From Opisthocomus hoazin (Eukaryota; Chordata; Aves; Opisthocomiformes; Opisthocomidae), in the NCBI RefSeq assembly GCF_030867145.1, contig NC_134442.1, positions 7,641,001-7,705,000 on the forward strand: a stretch of DNA of 64,000 bases. The letters run 5' to 3'. The position numbers and the translations under genes are program-made. This document shows positions 46,651 through 58,347 of the stretch, in pieces (the first letter of the stretch is position 1; the number at the start of each line of letters is the position of its first letter). Under the pieces are notes generated by a model. That model did not search any database and was not told the DNA's origin. It was given only the letters and a program-made list of their open reading frames with translations.

Positions 46651-47017
46651 AAGACAGGGCCGTAAGCACCTGATGCAGCATCTGATCAGAGCTATCTGAG
46701 AAGAGACTTGGCTCAGAGACCAACCGTGGCAAGGGCTACAAGACTTGCTGTGGAATGAGTGCAGGAGGAAAGTGGTTTCTTTTTTATTAATAGTTGCTCT
46801 GGAGTTGGGTATCAAAAAGCTCTGGAGAAGGACTGGTGTGACCATGCAGCAAAGGTCCCATCTCAGGACTGGGGTGTGTGACCAGAGATGGGAAGTGCCA
46901 GTGTTGGGGATGATCAGGGAAAATTGTGCTGTGACAGCTTCCCTGGGTTGTCCAGGGAACATGGCACAGATCAGGCCTCTCTCTTCTGCACCCTTCATGC
47001 CTTTGACAAAATCCCCT

Positions 47018-47023
47018 TTTATT
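47018..47023 (-). terminator. Polyadenylation signal of OR-D
   Basis: AATAAA on the minus strand, 210 bases past the stop, inside CTCTCTAATAAAAGGGG. The same context occurs after OR-E. Confidence 0.65.
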
Positions 47024-47232
47024 AGAGAGGTTTGAACAGGGAGGCCACCTGTACCTACATGCCACACCAATGTGTAAAGACCTTTGGGTCAGACAGACTT
47101 CATTCATGCCTCTGGAGAAGTGGGGAGGATGCAGACATTCCTGGAGAAATAGAATTGTCACAGATAAAATACCCAAAGAACAGGAGGTCTCCTAGATACA
47201 CTGGAAATCACTTGTGAAGAGACATGGGGAGC

Positions 47233-48191
47233 TTACTGCTTCTGAAAGAATCCTGATTGAATGAGCTTCTTCAGTGCGTCTTTGAGCTCCTGGTTACTTA
47301 GGCTGTAGATGAGGGGGTTCACTGCTGGAGGAACCACAGAGTAGAAGAATGAAACCACTAGGTCCAGGGATGGGCAAGAGATGGAGGGAGGCTTCAGGTA
47401 GGCAAACACTGCAGTGCTGATAAACAGAGAGACCACAGCCAGGTGAGGGAGGCACGTGGAAAAGGCTTTGTGCCGTCCCTGCTCAGAGGGGATCTGCAGC
47501 ACGGCCCTGAAGATCTGCACATAGGACAGCACAATGAGAACGAAACACCCAAAACCTATAGAAACACTAACCCCAAAAAGGCCACCTTCCCTGCGGTAGG
47601 AGTCTGAGCAGGAGAGCTTGAGGATCTGGGGGATTTCACAGAAGAACTGTTCCACAGCATTGCCCTTGCAGATTGGTATGGAAAATGTATTGGCAGTGTG
47701 CAGGAGAGCACTGAGCAAAGCACTGCCCCAGGCAGCTGCTGCCATGTGGACACAAGCTCTGCTGCCCGGGAGGATCCCGTAGTGCAGGGGTTTGCAGATG
47801 GCAACATAGCGGTCATAGGCCATGGCCGTGAGCAGATAAAACTCTGCTGAAATGAAAAAGACAAACAGAAAGACCTGGGCAGCAGACACTGCATAGGAGA
47901 TGGCCCTGGTATCCCAGAGGGAATTGACCATGGATTTGGGGAGAGTGGTGGAGATGGAGCCCAAGTCTATGAGGGAGAGGTTGAGGAGGAAGAAGTACAT
48001 GGGGGTGTGGAGGTGGTGGTTGCAGCCAATGGCGGTGATGATGAGACCATTGCTGAGGAGGGCAGCCAGGTAGATGCCCAGGAAGAGGCAGAAGTGCAAG
48101 AGCTGCAGCTCTCGTGTGTCTTCAAATGCCAGGAGGAGGAAGTAGGTGATGAAGCTGCTGTTGGACTCTTGCTGTCTCTGTGGATGGGATC
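47233..48191 (-). CDS. OR-D: olfactory receptor family 14-like, main coding exon
   Basis: A complete odorant receptor body without stop or frameshift: PMYFFLLNLS (TM2), MAYDRYVAIC (TM3 end), three Cys in loop 2, KAFSTCLPHLAVV (TM6), NPLIYSLSNQ (TM7) and the end GFFQKQ. TM7 has S-L-S-N where paralogues have S-M-R-N. It would act in olfactory neurons through G-olf, by family knowledge. The codon where OR-B and OR-E have ATG is GAG (48166-48168), and no ATG lies between it and TM2. The frame is open back to an acceptor (AACAG, exon from 48191) and is in phase with the ATG exon at 48582-48618. With that exon the protein would have 331 residues. If the exon is not coding, this is a start-less pseudogene; I favour the two-exon gene. 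Confidence 0.85.
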
Positions 48192-48239
48192 CTGTTCTTA
48201 GAGGAAGAACTGTGAAGAGTTAGAGAACACTTTTCAGAG

Positions 48240-50930
48240 GAAAAGCAAAGCCTTTACCCTCACCGTGTAAACACTCCCCAGCTTTCTCCATTCATTTTCT
48301 AGGAGACCTTCCTTCAGGCCCCTGGCTCGGGCTCTGGTTTGTGCTGGCTGCACGTGCTATGAGGAGCAGGACCTCTGCCCACTGGCTGCTGGGGAGTGTG
48401 CCCTGCTCTGCAACAACGGGTTCATGGGCACCTTGGGTGCAGTGGTCAGTCCTACTGATCATCAGATGAAACCACTCTTCATGCACCAGGGCTTGAAACA
48501 AATCAACTCCCAGTGCTAAGGAATGGGGATATCAGAAGGCAGTTGGAGAGGTTTGGGGTTTTTAAAGCTCTCCCATCTTACCTGGAGAGTTGTCTTGGGT
48601 TTCACAAACCCTCAGCATTTGTGCTTGCACAGCGAGAAGTGACAAAGTCTTGCAAGGCATGTGAAAATTTTTGTGGTTCTCAGTGCACAGACGGCAGCTG
48701 TTCTGTCCCTCTGACTTCTTCTGAGATGCCCTGAGCTTGATCTGAATGAGATAGAGGGTGATGGCTGCCCTTCGTCACACTGGAAAACAACCAGATGTTA
48801 CTGAAAATAGAAGGATTCAGTGCAGACCGCTGAATGTCTTGTCCTTTCTCAAAGTCTCAGCACCTCACTTCTAGCCAAGGACACGCATGGCTCATTTCAT
48901 CAACCCAACAGCATTTCCTCCCTTGCAGCATCTCTAAGCTTCTCCATGGGGCTTTCAGATTAAAAATAAATGGGTGTGAGGGGAGAAGCTGGTGTCCTGG
49001 AGGGCAACTCACAGCTTGGAAGGACACTTCAAGAAGAGAGCCAAGTGTCCGAAGGCTAGTCTGATTAAGGGAAAACCAGCCCCACAGACTGCAATGCCCA
49101 CAGCCCCACAGGGGAGATGAAAGCTGGGACACTTATTCGCATGGACACACCTGCAGGAAAGGACCCACAAGTTCAGTCTGTGACCCTACAGCTGAAACTC
49201 CACCTCCCCAGAGAGCCTGACAGCAAGAATGAAGGAACAATAGCAAGAACACAGACAAGTGAAGAAACAAGAAAAGATCCAGGGAGGGTCTGGCTGAGAG
49301 AAGCCAGGGCAGAGGCAGCCGGGACCTCAGCACAGCGTCACCCTTCCCCAGCTGTGCACGCCGCCTCCCAGACACCAACATTGCCGGGCAGTTGAGCTCT
49401 GAGCCCCTGTGATCTGCAGCGGAGAAATGGAGACGTGGCTGGAGAGCTGCCCCCTGGCTCTGCTGGAGCTCTGCTGCAGAGGAGGTGGTTCATGGCTTGG
49501 AGCCCACAGCCCTGAGGGCAGAGGCTTTGGTGGGTGGGAGAGGAGGCAAGGGGGCTTGCTCAGAGGAAGGGGTCTGCAATATGTGGAATTGGTCACAATT
49601 TTCTGATTTCTCCCTCCCATCACATTTCTGGTTTTCCTTTCTACTCCTTCCCTGATCACATGATCGCTTCCTGTACATTTTCCTCCTGCAAGATGTTTCC
49701 ATTCCCATGTCTTTCCCTGTCAGCACTCAGACCCCATCCCAACCCCTGTGCACTCACCCTGGCCCTACAGAAACCTGCCTGTTTGCAGGGCGCTGCCTGG
49801 GTGCGTGTTCCTGTTTGCAGGATGGAAAAAGCACAGGTCAGACTCAGCCTGATGGGTCCAGCAAAGGTGATGCTATTTCTGTCCATAAGCAGAGGAGTGG
49901 CTGAAAGCACATTAGGAAACTCCTGGAAGATCGACTGACCACTCCAAGCTGCAGTTCTGGGGTCTCAGTTGTCAAAATTAAGAACTCCTTCATCATTTAT
50001 CCTTTCCCATGCACCAAGTGAAGGAAATTGAAAAGCAAAGAGCCAGGAAAATCCTTATCTTTATAGCAAACCTCGTCCTGATCTTCTCTTTGAAACCCCC
50101 TGTTGGAAATACTCTGAGAGTGAGCTGAAGCTCTGAGCAGCCCTGATGCACACAGCACCCTCTCACCAGCAGAAGAACCCCACCTTGCTGGGGGTCACTC
50201 CTTCCACCCAGAGCTTCTCCCCGCAGCACCACAGGACCTCCCTGGGCAGGCTGAGCACTGACCCTGGCAGGCGGCAGAGTCCCGGCCCCAGCACACAGCC
50301 CCAGGATGCTGCAGCAGGCAATCCCTGCTCTGCAGCACGTCCTCCTCCCCTACACCAGAGTATCTCTGAGAGTTGTACTTACAGATCCCGCAGGCTGTGC
50401 GATGGGCCAGCTCGAGGAGATCCCCCCAGGATCTGCAGATGCTATGTCCTGCAGCCACAGACTGACTGGCTGGGAAGGTTCCTCCCAAGAGTGAGCTCTC
50501 AGCGTCCTCCAACGCCAGACAGATGTTAACCTCTGTCTGCCTCACTCCTCTGCCCTTGCTGCCTGCAGGCAGTGCCTTCAGCCCTGCTTGGCTTTGCAGA
50601 GGAGCTGCTCCTGGGCACAGCTGTCTCTCTGCAGTGCTTCTTGGTTGTCATGAGCTCCATGCTTCCCAGGAGCCCAGCTCAGCTCAGCAGCAGAGGACCA
50701 GCCCAAGGCATCACTTTCTCTAGCCACTTGCGACTCCCTCGAGGTGTCTTTTGGTCTCCAGCACAACTTGCTCTGAAACAGGATGAAGCAATCACTGAAG
50801 TTGCCTCCCTCAGCTGGGGAGAGACAATTAGTTTCAGCAGTGACATTTCTCCTGTCATCAAAAGAGTTAGCTCCAAGAATCAGTTTGTCTTTTCCCATCA
50901 TTAGGCAGCACAGCAAGACCAGGACAGGCA
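48240..50930 (-). repeat. Upstream block of OR-D
   Basis: Inverted relative of the OR-A and OR-E blocks. Anchors are the donor exon at 48582-48618, 49000-49200, the stretch at 50195-50330 and the GC-rich part at 50560-50710 (GCAGAGGAGCTGCTCCTGGG). Confidence 0.7.
48582..48618 (-). other. Predicted first coding exon segment of OR-D
   Basis: On the minus strand ATG at 48618-48616 opens MLRVCETQDNSP plus one base, ending at CTCCAG followed by GTAAGATGG. The 390-base intron ends at CTAAGAACAG. The joined frame gives Gly at the junction, then SHPQRQQESNSS and the receptor. The segment has exactly the same length and phase as in OR-C. Confidence 0.6.
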
Positions 50931-51039
50931 TATCTTTATAAAATTAAGAGGCACCAAGTTGAACTGTTGCTACATTGGGAACTGTTAAAGAAGAAAGGGA
51001 TAGGGTGTGGAAACACTTCTGAGTTTAGTAAGAGGAAGT

Positions 51040-51260
51040 GTAGTTAGATCTGAGATACTCTGTGTCCTCTTTGCCTCTGTTAACACCAGCAAGGTCTCCC
51101 AGGCCTCGGAGCTTTAAGGCAGGACTCTGGAGAAGAATAGCCAGCAGTAGATGAGGATCAAGTCAGGGGTTACTTAGCAAATTACCCCCTTATCAGTTCA
51201 TTGAATTGGATAGTCTGCAGCCAAGGGTGCTGGTCAGCAAGGTCAGCTCATGTGGACGAC
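51040..51260 (+). repeat. CR1 LINE linker scrap
   Basis: ACCAGCAAGGTCTCCCAGGC and the next 150 bases match 24550-24700, the CR1 stretch before RT. Confidence 0.6.
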
Positions 51261-51790
51261 TGAGCACAGCCACCCCCAGCAGTGGGCATTCCCCATCTCC
51301 TGGGCTGAGGCATGCACACCAGATGGAAATGTCCGTATCATCCTTGATGGGCACAGGAGGGAACTTCCTTCCTGCTGTGTTGTCAGAACAATCCTCTTCC
51401 TCCTCCTCTACCTGAAGGCATCATCTACTTGTTTACCATTTCTAGGCTCAGACATGGTTGTAAGGATTTGCTAAGGCCAGCAGCCAGCCAGCCTCTGCCA
51501 CTCTCTGGAGAGGGAAACCAGCAGCGGCCACGCCTCCTGGGGACACAAAGAGTGACTTTTCCAAGATCACCTTTCATCTGAACCCCTTCAGAAATGTACT
51601 TTTAGATTGGATATCACGCCTTGTATTGCAAATTCTGATCCCATTGGCATTGCCCAGAGGGGCTGTCACAGATGCAGATTGCTCCCCTGCAGATATTTAT
51701 ACTTCGGCAGGTTAATGCTTTTCTTGTTGGTGTTGTTCTTGTACATATTGCCACTCTTAGGGAAATCACACAAATACTTGAAGGGTAACT
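51260..51790. other. No gene seen
   Basis: No recognisable coding or repeat signature. Confidence 0.4.
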
Positions 51791-52430
51791 GGAGGATTAC
51801 CACCCTAGTGGCCCTCCAGTGAATCGGTTCCTCTTTGCCATTGTCTCACTGTCATTGTGCAAGATGTGGTGTGAAAGGTACTGAGCAGAGGGTGGTAATC
51901 ACTGCTTTTGGCTGGGCTCCTGCTCATACTGCCCAGGATGCTGTTGGCTGCCATTGCTGCTGGCTCCTGTTTTGCCTAAGGAAAATCAAGGACCATGAGG
52001 ACCATTTCCACAGAGCTGCTGTCCAGCCACACAGCTCCTGGCCTTTGTCACCGCAGTGTGCAACTCCTTTGATCAGTCCTTGGGTCTCTGCAGAAGATGT
52101 ATGCAAGAGTTGCTTTCTGTTTTTTCCAGTCACGATGAACTTCCAAAATGTATCAGAGTAGCGCTGCTATGACATCGGCCTGGTCTCTCAACATCCTTGG
52201 ATGCATCTCCTCTGGTCCAATGAGCTGATAAGGTTTGACCTTATCTAAAGTATCCCTGATCTGATCTTCATCCACTGCTGGGTCTCGCCTAGTGTTCGTC
52301 CTCTTAGACACCTGGAACTGGGAGACCTTGCTTGTGGAGTCAGAGGCAAAGAAGACAGAAAGAATCTCAGACCTATCAACATCTGCTCTTCCTGAATTCA
52401 GAAGTGGCCACACACAATCTTTGTTTCTTC
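51790..52430 (-). repeat. CR1 LINE fragments (3' region and pre-RT linker)
   Basis: 51790-52140 is CR1 3'-half sequence read backwards (CATACTGCCCAGGATGCTGT). 52153-52413 translates on the minus strand with LLNSGRADVDRSEILSVFFA and GPEEMHPRMLRDQADV, the stretch just before and at the start of RT. The two pieces are not collinear in one element. Confidence 0.75.
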
Positions 52431-52860
52431 TTTAACTCTTTCTGGAGAAGTAACAGCTCATCGTTATGGCCTTGAACTCCCATGCAAGTGTCAACTCTGG
52501 CAGAGCTCTGTTTTTTCTAAAACCAAGCACATTTCTGAATTCCTCCTTTGTTTCAGTCCTTATTATCAGCTCTCGTATGCTTCCTTTTTTCTGTGGAGCT
52601 TTCCCATAAGTCTTCTGTTTCCCCAAGATTCTCTCCTGATAGCTCTGCTTATTGTCCTGACTACTGACATGCACAGTCTCCTGCTTCAAAGACATTGTCC
52701 TGGAAGACCAGCTGTGCTGAGCTCTGCTGCCCTTCTATGCTGGTCACATGGGGTCCCCCAACAGAAGTCACAAGACTACGCCAAAATCTGATACTTTGAA
52801 GCACAGCATCTGCATTCTTCTGCTCTCATTCTCCTTGGGAGATTAGACTCCACTATTTCA
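52430..52860 (-). other. Probably more CR1 linker; not assigned
   Basis: An 87-codon minus-strand frame (52432-52695) is Lys/Glu-rich and lies where the CR1 linker would be, but I do not recognise it with certainty. Confidence 0.35.
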
Positions 52861-53770
52861 CGGTCATGACAGTCAAGGTTGATACTGGTTTTTTTCACCC
52901 TTGAAGCAGCTTTTCCTTCTTTTTGAGTAACAGATGAATATGAACATCACCAATATTGATCAGCCTGACAGGTGAGCTACAAAGATTGGTGTCCCAAGCT
53001 GTGTTTGAACAAGACCCCCCAGAAACCTCTAGGACAATTTGCATGCTGTTGTGGTTCCCTTCCAGTAAATGCCAAGGCAATTAAAGTCAGCAAAGGGACA
53101 TTAACTCGTTCTTTATCACCACCAGAGTGTCACCCTTACCAGTCTCTCCTCTAACCCTCAACCACAAGTGCTCACCCAGCCTGTTCATCCCATAGAGGAG
53201 CTCCACACATCTAAGAATCTCCTTCACACATGGGACACCTCCTTCCTGATCTTTCTGACCTGTCTCTCCTGATCAACCTGTAGCCACCCATCACAGTCCC
53301 CAGTCATGTCAGCTGTCTCAACATGCTTCAGCTATTCTTCCCTCCAAGTGGGATGAAGAGATGGCCTGCAGGTCTCCAGCTCCTCCTCTCTGTGCCCCAG
53401 GCTGAGGCCATTGGTTCATGGCTGGGCTCCAGCACCTCAGCTGTGGCATGTCTGGGTGGAGAGCAGACTTACAGAAAGAAACCTGCTACCAAGTTCCCAA
53501 GGACTTGTGTGTGCAAAGGCTTTGCTTCAGAGCAGAGACATGCTGGAGGGGATGGCAGCTGGAAATGTAAAGGAGAAAGGAGGTGTCCACAAAGAGAGCA
53601 AACCCTGCTTTTGGCAAGGCCAGGAGAGGGGTATGCTCTCTGCTGTGGCTCTGCAGCCTTGAGGGACTGTGGTGGAGGTAAAGCTGATCTCAGGAAGGAA
53701 GAAGTGATGTTGAAAATGTCCTTGGGTGTGGACATCCTGCAATCCAGGCACACTGTGAAAATCACAGAAT
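52860..53770 (-). repeat. CR1 LINE 5' half
   Basis: Inverted homologue of 35150-36120. The minus-strand frame 53469-53765 has MSTPKDIFNITSSFLRS and LCSEAKPLHTQVLGNLVAGF. 52860-53150 is endonuclease sequence with TGACTTTAATTGCCTTGGCA. Confidence 0.7.
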
Positions 53771-55195
53771 CATTGGTTGGAAAAGACCTCTAAGATCATC
53801 AAGTCCAACCATCAACCCAACAGCACCATGCCTGCTAAACCATGTCCCAGACTGCAATATCTACATGTTTTCTTGAACATGTCCAGGGATGGTGACTCAA
53901 TCACCTCTCTGTGCAGCCTATTCCAATGTCTGACCACTCTTTCAGTGAAGAAATTATTCCTAATATCTAATATAAACCTTCCCTGATGCAACTTGATGCC
54001 ATTGCCTCTCATCCTATCGCTTGTTACTTGGGAAAAGAGACCAGCATCTGCCTCAATACAACCTCCGTTCAGGCAGTTGTAGAGAACAATAAGTTCTCCC
54101 CTCAGCCTCCTCCAGACTAAACAGCCCCAGTTCTCTCAGTCGCTCCTCATCAGACTTGTTCTCTAGACCCTTCACCAGCCTCATTGCTCTTCTCTGCACA
54201 CACTCTGGCAACTCAATGTCCTGCTTGCAGTGAGGGGCCCAAAACTGAACACAGTACTCGAGGTGTGGCCTCACCAGTGCTGAGTACAGGGCACGATCCT
54301 CTCCCTGCTCCTGCTGGCCACACTATTCCTGATCCAACCAGGATGCCGTTGGCCCTCTTGGCCACCTGAGCACACTGCTGGCTCATGTTCAGCCAGCTGT
54401 CGACCAAGACCCCAAGGTCCTTTTTTTCTGGGCAGCTTTCCAGCCACTCCTCCCCAAGCCTGTAGTGTTGCATGGGGTTGTTGTGACCCAAGTGCAGGAC
54501 TCGGTACTTGGTCTTGCTGAACCTCATACAGCTGGCCTCGGCCCATTGATCCAGTCTGTCCACATCCCTCTGCAGAGCCTTCATAGTCTGAAGCAGATCG
54601 ACACTCCCACCCAGCTTGGTGTCATCTGGAAACTTGCTGAGGGAGCACTCAGTCGCCTCATTCAGCTCATTGATAAAGATTTTAAACAAGACCGGACCCG
54701 AAAATGAGCCCTGGGAGACATCACTTGTGACTGACCACCAGCTGGATTTGGCACCATTCACCACCACTCTCTGCGCTCGGCTGTTCAGCCAGTTCTTTAT
54801 CCAGCAAAGAGTACACCCATCAAAACCATGGGCAGCTGTTTTCTCCAGGAGGATGCTGTGGGGAACAGTGTCAAAAGCCTTACTAAAGTCCAGGTAGACG
54901 ACAGCCACAGCCTTTCCCTCATCCACTGGGTGGGTCGCCTGGTCATAGAAGGAGATCAGGTTGGGGCCTGATCCCCTGGTTGTCACTCACATGCTCGGTG
55001 AGAGCACTCGGGATGAATGACTCCATGATCTTCACTAGCACCGAGGTCAGGCTGACAAGCCTATAGTTCCCAGGATCCTCCTTCTGGCCCTTCTTGTAAA
55101 TGGGTGTTACAATGACAATCCTCCAGTCACCTGGGACCTCCCCTGTTTGCCAGGACATCATCAAGAGCCCGATCCATGATTGTACCATCGAGGGG
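53770..55195 (-). repeat. CR1 LINE 3' half with long RT frame
   Basis: The 3' end (GATCATCAAGTCCAACCATC) is at 53795. The minus-strand frame 54213-54986 (257 codons) holds most of the [17 protein letters not shown] with the first catalytic Asp, [10 protein letters not shown], then FPDDTKLGG and [15 protein letters not shown]. The catalytic FADD is FPDD here. A second frame (54943-55188) holds GEVPGDWRIVIVTPIYKKG. It is the best preserved CR1 RT of the window, but is frameshifted and lacks the 5' half. Confidence 0.9.
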
Positions 55196-55319
55196 ATGGT
55201 TAAACAATGGGTGAGAGAAGATCCAGCAGAGTTTGAGAGGGAATGTCCTCAAGAGCAGACCCTGCTGTGATGTTCTTGATGGTCATGCACTGCCCTGTGT
55301 CCACTGGGTAGAGAAGGGA

Positions 55320-58300
55320 CAGAAGTGTGTCACTGCAGTTGTGGTGTTCAGTCACTGGTCATCAGGCACCAAATCTGTGTGAGATGCCCTGGGTGGTGCC
55401 TGTCACACAACGAGTCTGAATGGAGATGGGGTTCCTGTGTAGGACCTGTGCTGTCCATGACAGGTGCATGCTGTTATCCTAGAGAGCTCTGGCATTTCAG
55501 ATAGCACTGCAGGCCTGGATTTGTAAATGAAATGAAGATTCAGCTGCCCTGAATGAGGTTAGGCAATGAAAGGATGCACCTTAGACAAATGCAATTATAC
55601 TTTTAAGACCATGTAGAAAATACAGCTCATAGAGAACACTTATCTCTCCCTGTACCACAGGACTCCATTTCATCATCTGATTACATCCTTAGGCAGCCTT
55701 GGACATAAGGAATAGTTACAGGTTCAGTTGTCTTAAATGTGGGCACCTTCTGTCATCTTTGCTGGCCAAAGGCCTATCCCACCAGCCTCCAGGAAGTTGC
55801 CCTCAGATGCTGCCCTGTCTCTATGAACTGCTCCATTAGAGCTTGCAGTTACCAGAATGCATCTTGATCACCTCTGGAACCAAACGTGTCACTAGGTGAC
55901 TGTGTCTGAACATCTTCCTCCTGCCCTCCACCTCAAATAATTAGCAAGGGAACTGAGAAAAGGAGCTGCCATGCAGGTGCCTGTTTTGGTGCCCATCTGA
56001 ACTGAGGCAAGAGGAATCCCACCTCCTGTGGGTTTTGTAGTGAGCATGAGAGAGACCTGAGTCCTTTTGTGGCCCCAGGACTTCAAACCCAGGATGAGAT
56101 GCCTTGAATTATGAGGTTGAATCCATTCCCTCATTAGGCTTAAAGGAGATCCCTCCCTGTCACTTTCTGGTTTTCCTGTTCAATGATGGGGAAAGGAAAG
56201 ATGACTTCTGTTTCTAACTTTCTCTAAGAGTTGAAATGACATTGCAGGAACGAAGTGTCTCTCCCCAGCTGAGGGAGGGAACACCAGTGATTGCTTCAGC
56301 CTGTTTCAATGCAAGTTGTCCTGGAGACCAAGAGACACCTCAAGGGAGCGAGCCCAGAGTGGTTAAAGAAAGTGCTGCCTTGTGCTGGTGCTCTGCTGCT
56401 GAGCTGGGCTGGGCTCCTGGGATGGAGGGAGCTCAAGGCAAGTGGGCAGCACTGCAGAGAGACAGCTGTGCCCAGGAGCAGCTCCTCTGCAAAGCCCAGC
56501 AGGGCTGAGGGCTCTGCCTGCAGGCAGCGAGGGGAGAGGAGCGAGGCTGAGAGAGGTTAAAGGCAGTGTGGGGTGGGAGGATGCTGAGAGCTCACTGCGG
56601 GCAGGAATCTTTTCAGCCTTTGACATGGTAAGTCTCTGCATGAAGGGCAATGTGTCTGCACTTTGTGGAAAGATCTCCTCAAGCTGGCACACCCCACGTC
56701 CTACGGGATGGACCATGAGGAGTATCACAATTTACCGCATGTAGAAGATGAGGACGTGCTGCAAAGCAGGGACTGCCTGCTGCACCCTCAGAGGGACAGG
56801 CCATGACAGCTGCCTTCTCCCAAGGACGGCTGCAGGGTTGGGAAGGTGGATGTGCAGCCCGGGCTGCCCCAAGCTGTCCTTCCGAGAAGGGTGTCTGCAC
56901 CAACATGGGGCTGTGTGCTGGGGCAGGAACTCTGCTGCCTACCAGGGCCAGCACTCACCCTGCCCGGGGAGCTCCTCATGCGGTTTTGAGGAGAAGCTCT
57001 GGGTGGAATGATTGACCCCAGCAGGACAGGGTAGGATCCTTCTGCTGTTGAGAAAGAGCTGCATGGGTCAGGGCTGCTCACAGATCCAGATTAGCCCAGG
57101 ATATTGAACAGGGGATAAGCGAAGAGGAAAGTCAAAGCAAGGATGACAATCCAGCTCTACAGCTACATGCCTAGTTCCCTCTGAGGATCTCAGGGACAGA
57201 GAGCAACTACCTGGCTATGTTTGAGTCTGGGATGTGTGCAGCTGGAGAAGTGTAGCAGTGTCCTGAGTGCCCGGCTGCCTCTGCCTCTTTCATACAGAAC
57301 CTCACTGTGTTTCTCCTTCTTGCTCTACTTGTCTGTGTTACTGAAGTTGTTCCCTTGCTCTCTCAGTCAGGCTCTCTGGGGATGGGAGTTTCAGCTGCAG
57401 AGTCAAGCTCTGATCTTGTGGGTCCTCCCATGCAGGTGAATGAGGTGTGTCAGCTGTGTCTAAGCTGTGGGGCTGTGGGCAGTGAAGTCTGTAAGCCCAG
57501 AGAACAAGTAATTTTTCCCATAATCTGAATCCACCATTAGGACACATGGCTATCTTCCTGATGTGTCTTTCCAAGATCGGAGCTTTCCTCAAGAGTGTAA
57601 ATCTTTAACATAACACAACTGCGTTATCTGAAAACCCCAACGGAGAAGCGCAGAGATGCTATGCCTGACCGAGGAAATGTTCTTGGGTTGGTGAACTGAG
57701 CTGCAGGTGTCCTTGATTAGAAGTGTTGTGCTGAGACCACAGGAAAGGGTGACATGTTAGATGGTCTGCTGTGGATTCCTCTGCTCTCAGCAGTGTCTGG
57801 TGGCTTTTCAGGATAACACGGGAGTGCGATCACTCTTGATCCTAGAACGGTGCAAGCCCATGGCAGCTGGGCAGCCCTGTTCTCCCTGAGCACAACAGAA
57901 ATGCTGAGGATTTCTGAGATCCAAGAACATTCCCCAGGTGAGATGAGGGGAGCTGTCAAAAAACCCCAAAACTTTCAAACTGCCTTCTGCTATCCCAGTT
58001 CTTTAGGACAGGGAGTGCAGGTGCTGGCCAGCCCTTTTGAAGTTAGGAGCAGTTTCATCTGACAAACACCCAGACAGGTCCCCTCCTATGCCACGCTCAT
58101 GAACCTACATCTGCAGAGCAAGGCTGACTCCTTAACAGCCCGTGGGAAGAGGTCTTTCTCCTCACAGCACATTCAGCAAGCACCAATCAAAGCTTCAGTC
58201 ACAGAGATGAAGAAAAATCTGACAGAAAGAGAAAAGAAGGGGTGTGTAGCAGGGGAAGGGTCTAAAAGAAGAGGCTCAGAGAACAATCTCCTGAACTGTC

Positions 58301-58330
58301 ACTGTCTTTTCCTCTTTGGATTGAGTTTCT
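55320..58330 (+). repeat. Upstream block of OR-E
   Basis: Direct relative of 6990-9910; anchors are 55780-55920, the GC-rich part at 56395-56535, 56740-57010 and the donor exon at 57901-57937. Confidence 0.75.
57901..57937 (+). other. 37-nt 5' exon segment of OR-E, out of phase
   Basis: ATG opens MLRISEIQEHSP plus one base, ending CCCCAG followed by GTGAG. The acceptor position used by OR-C and OR-D is changed to GATTGAG, and the next AG (ATTGCCAG) is not in phase, so the ATG would give a short upstream frame rather than the receptor N-terminus. Confidence 0.5.
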
Positions 58331-58347
58331 ATTGCCAGAGGGACCAA

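Noticed and set aside
58099-58347. N-terminal extension of OR-E
   Set aside because: It crosses the pyrimidine tract and acceptor directly before the MSN start; it is leader or intron sequence.
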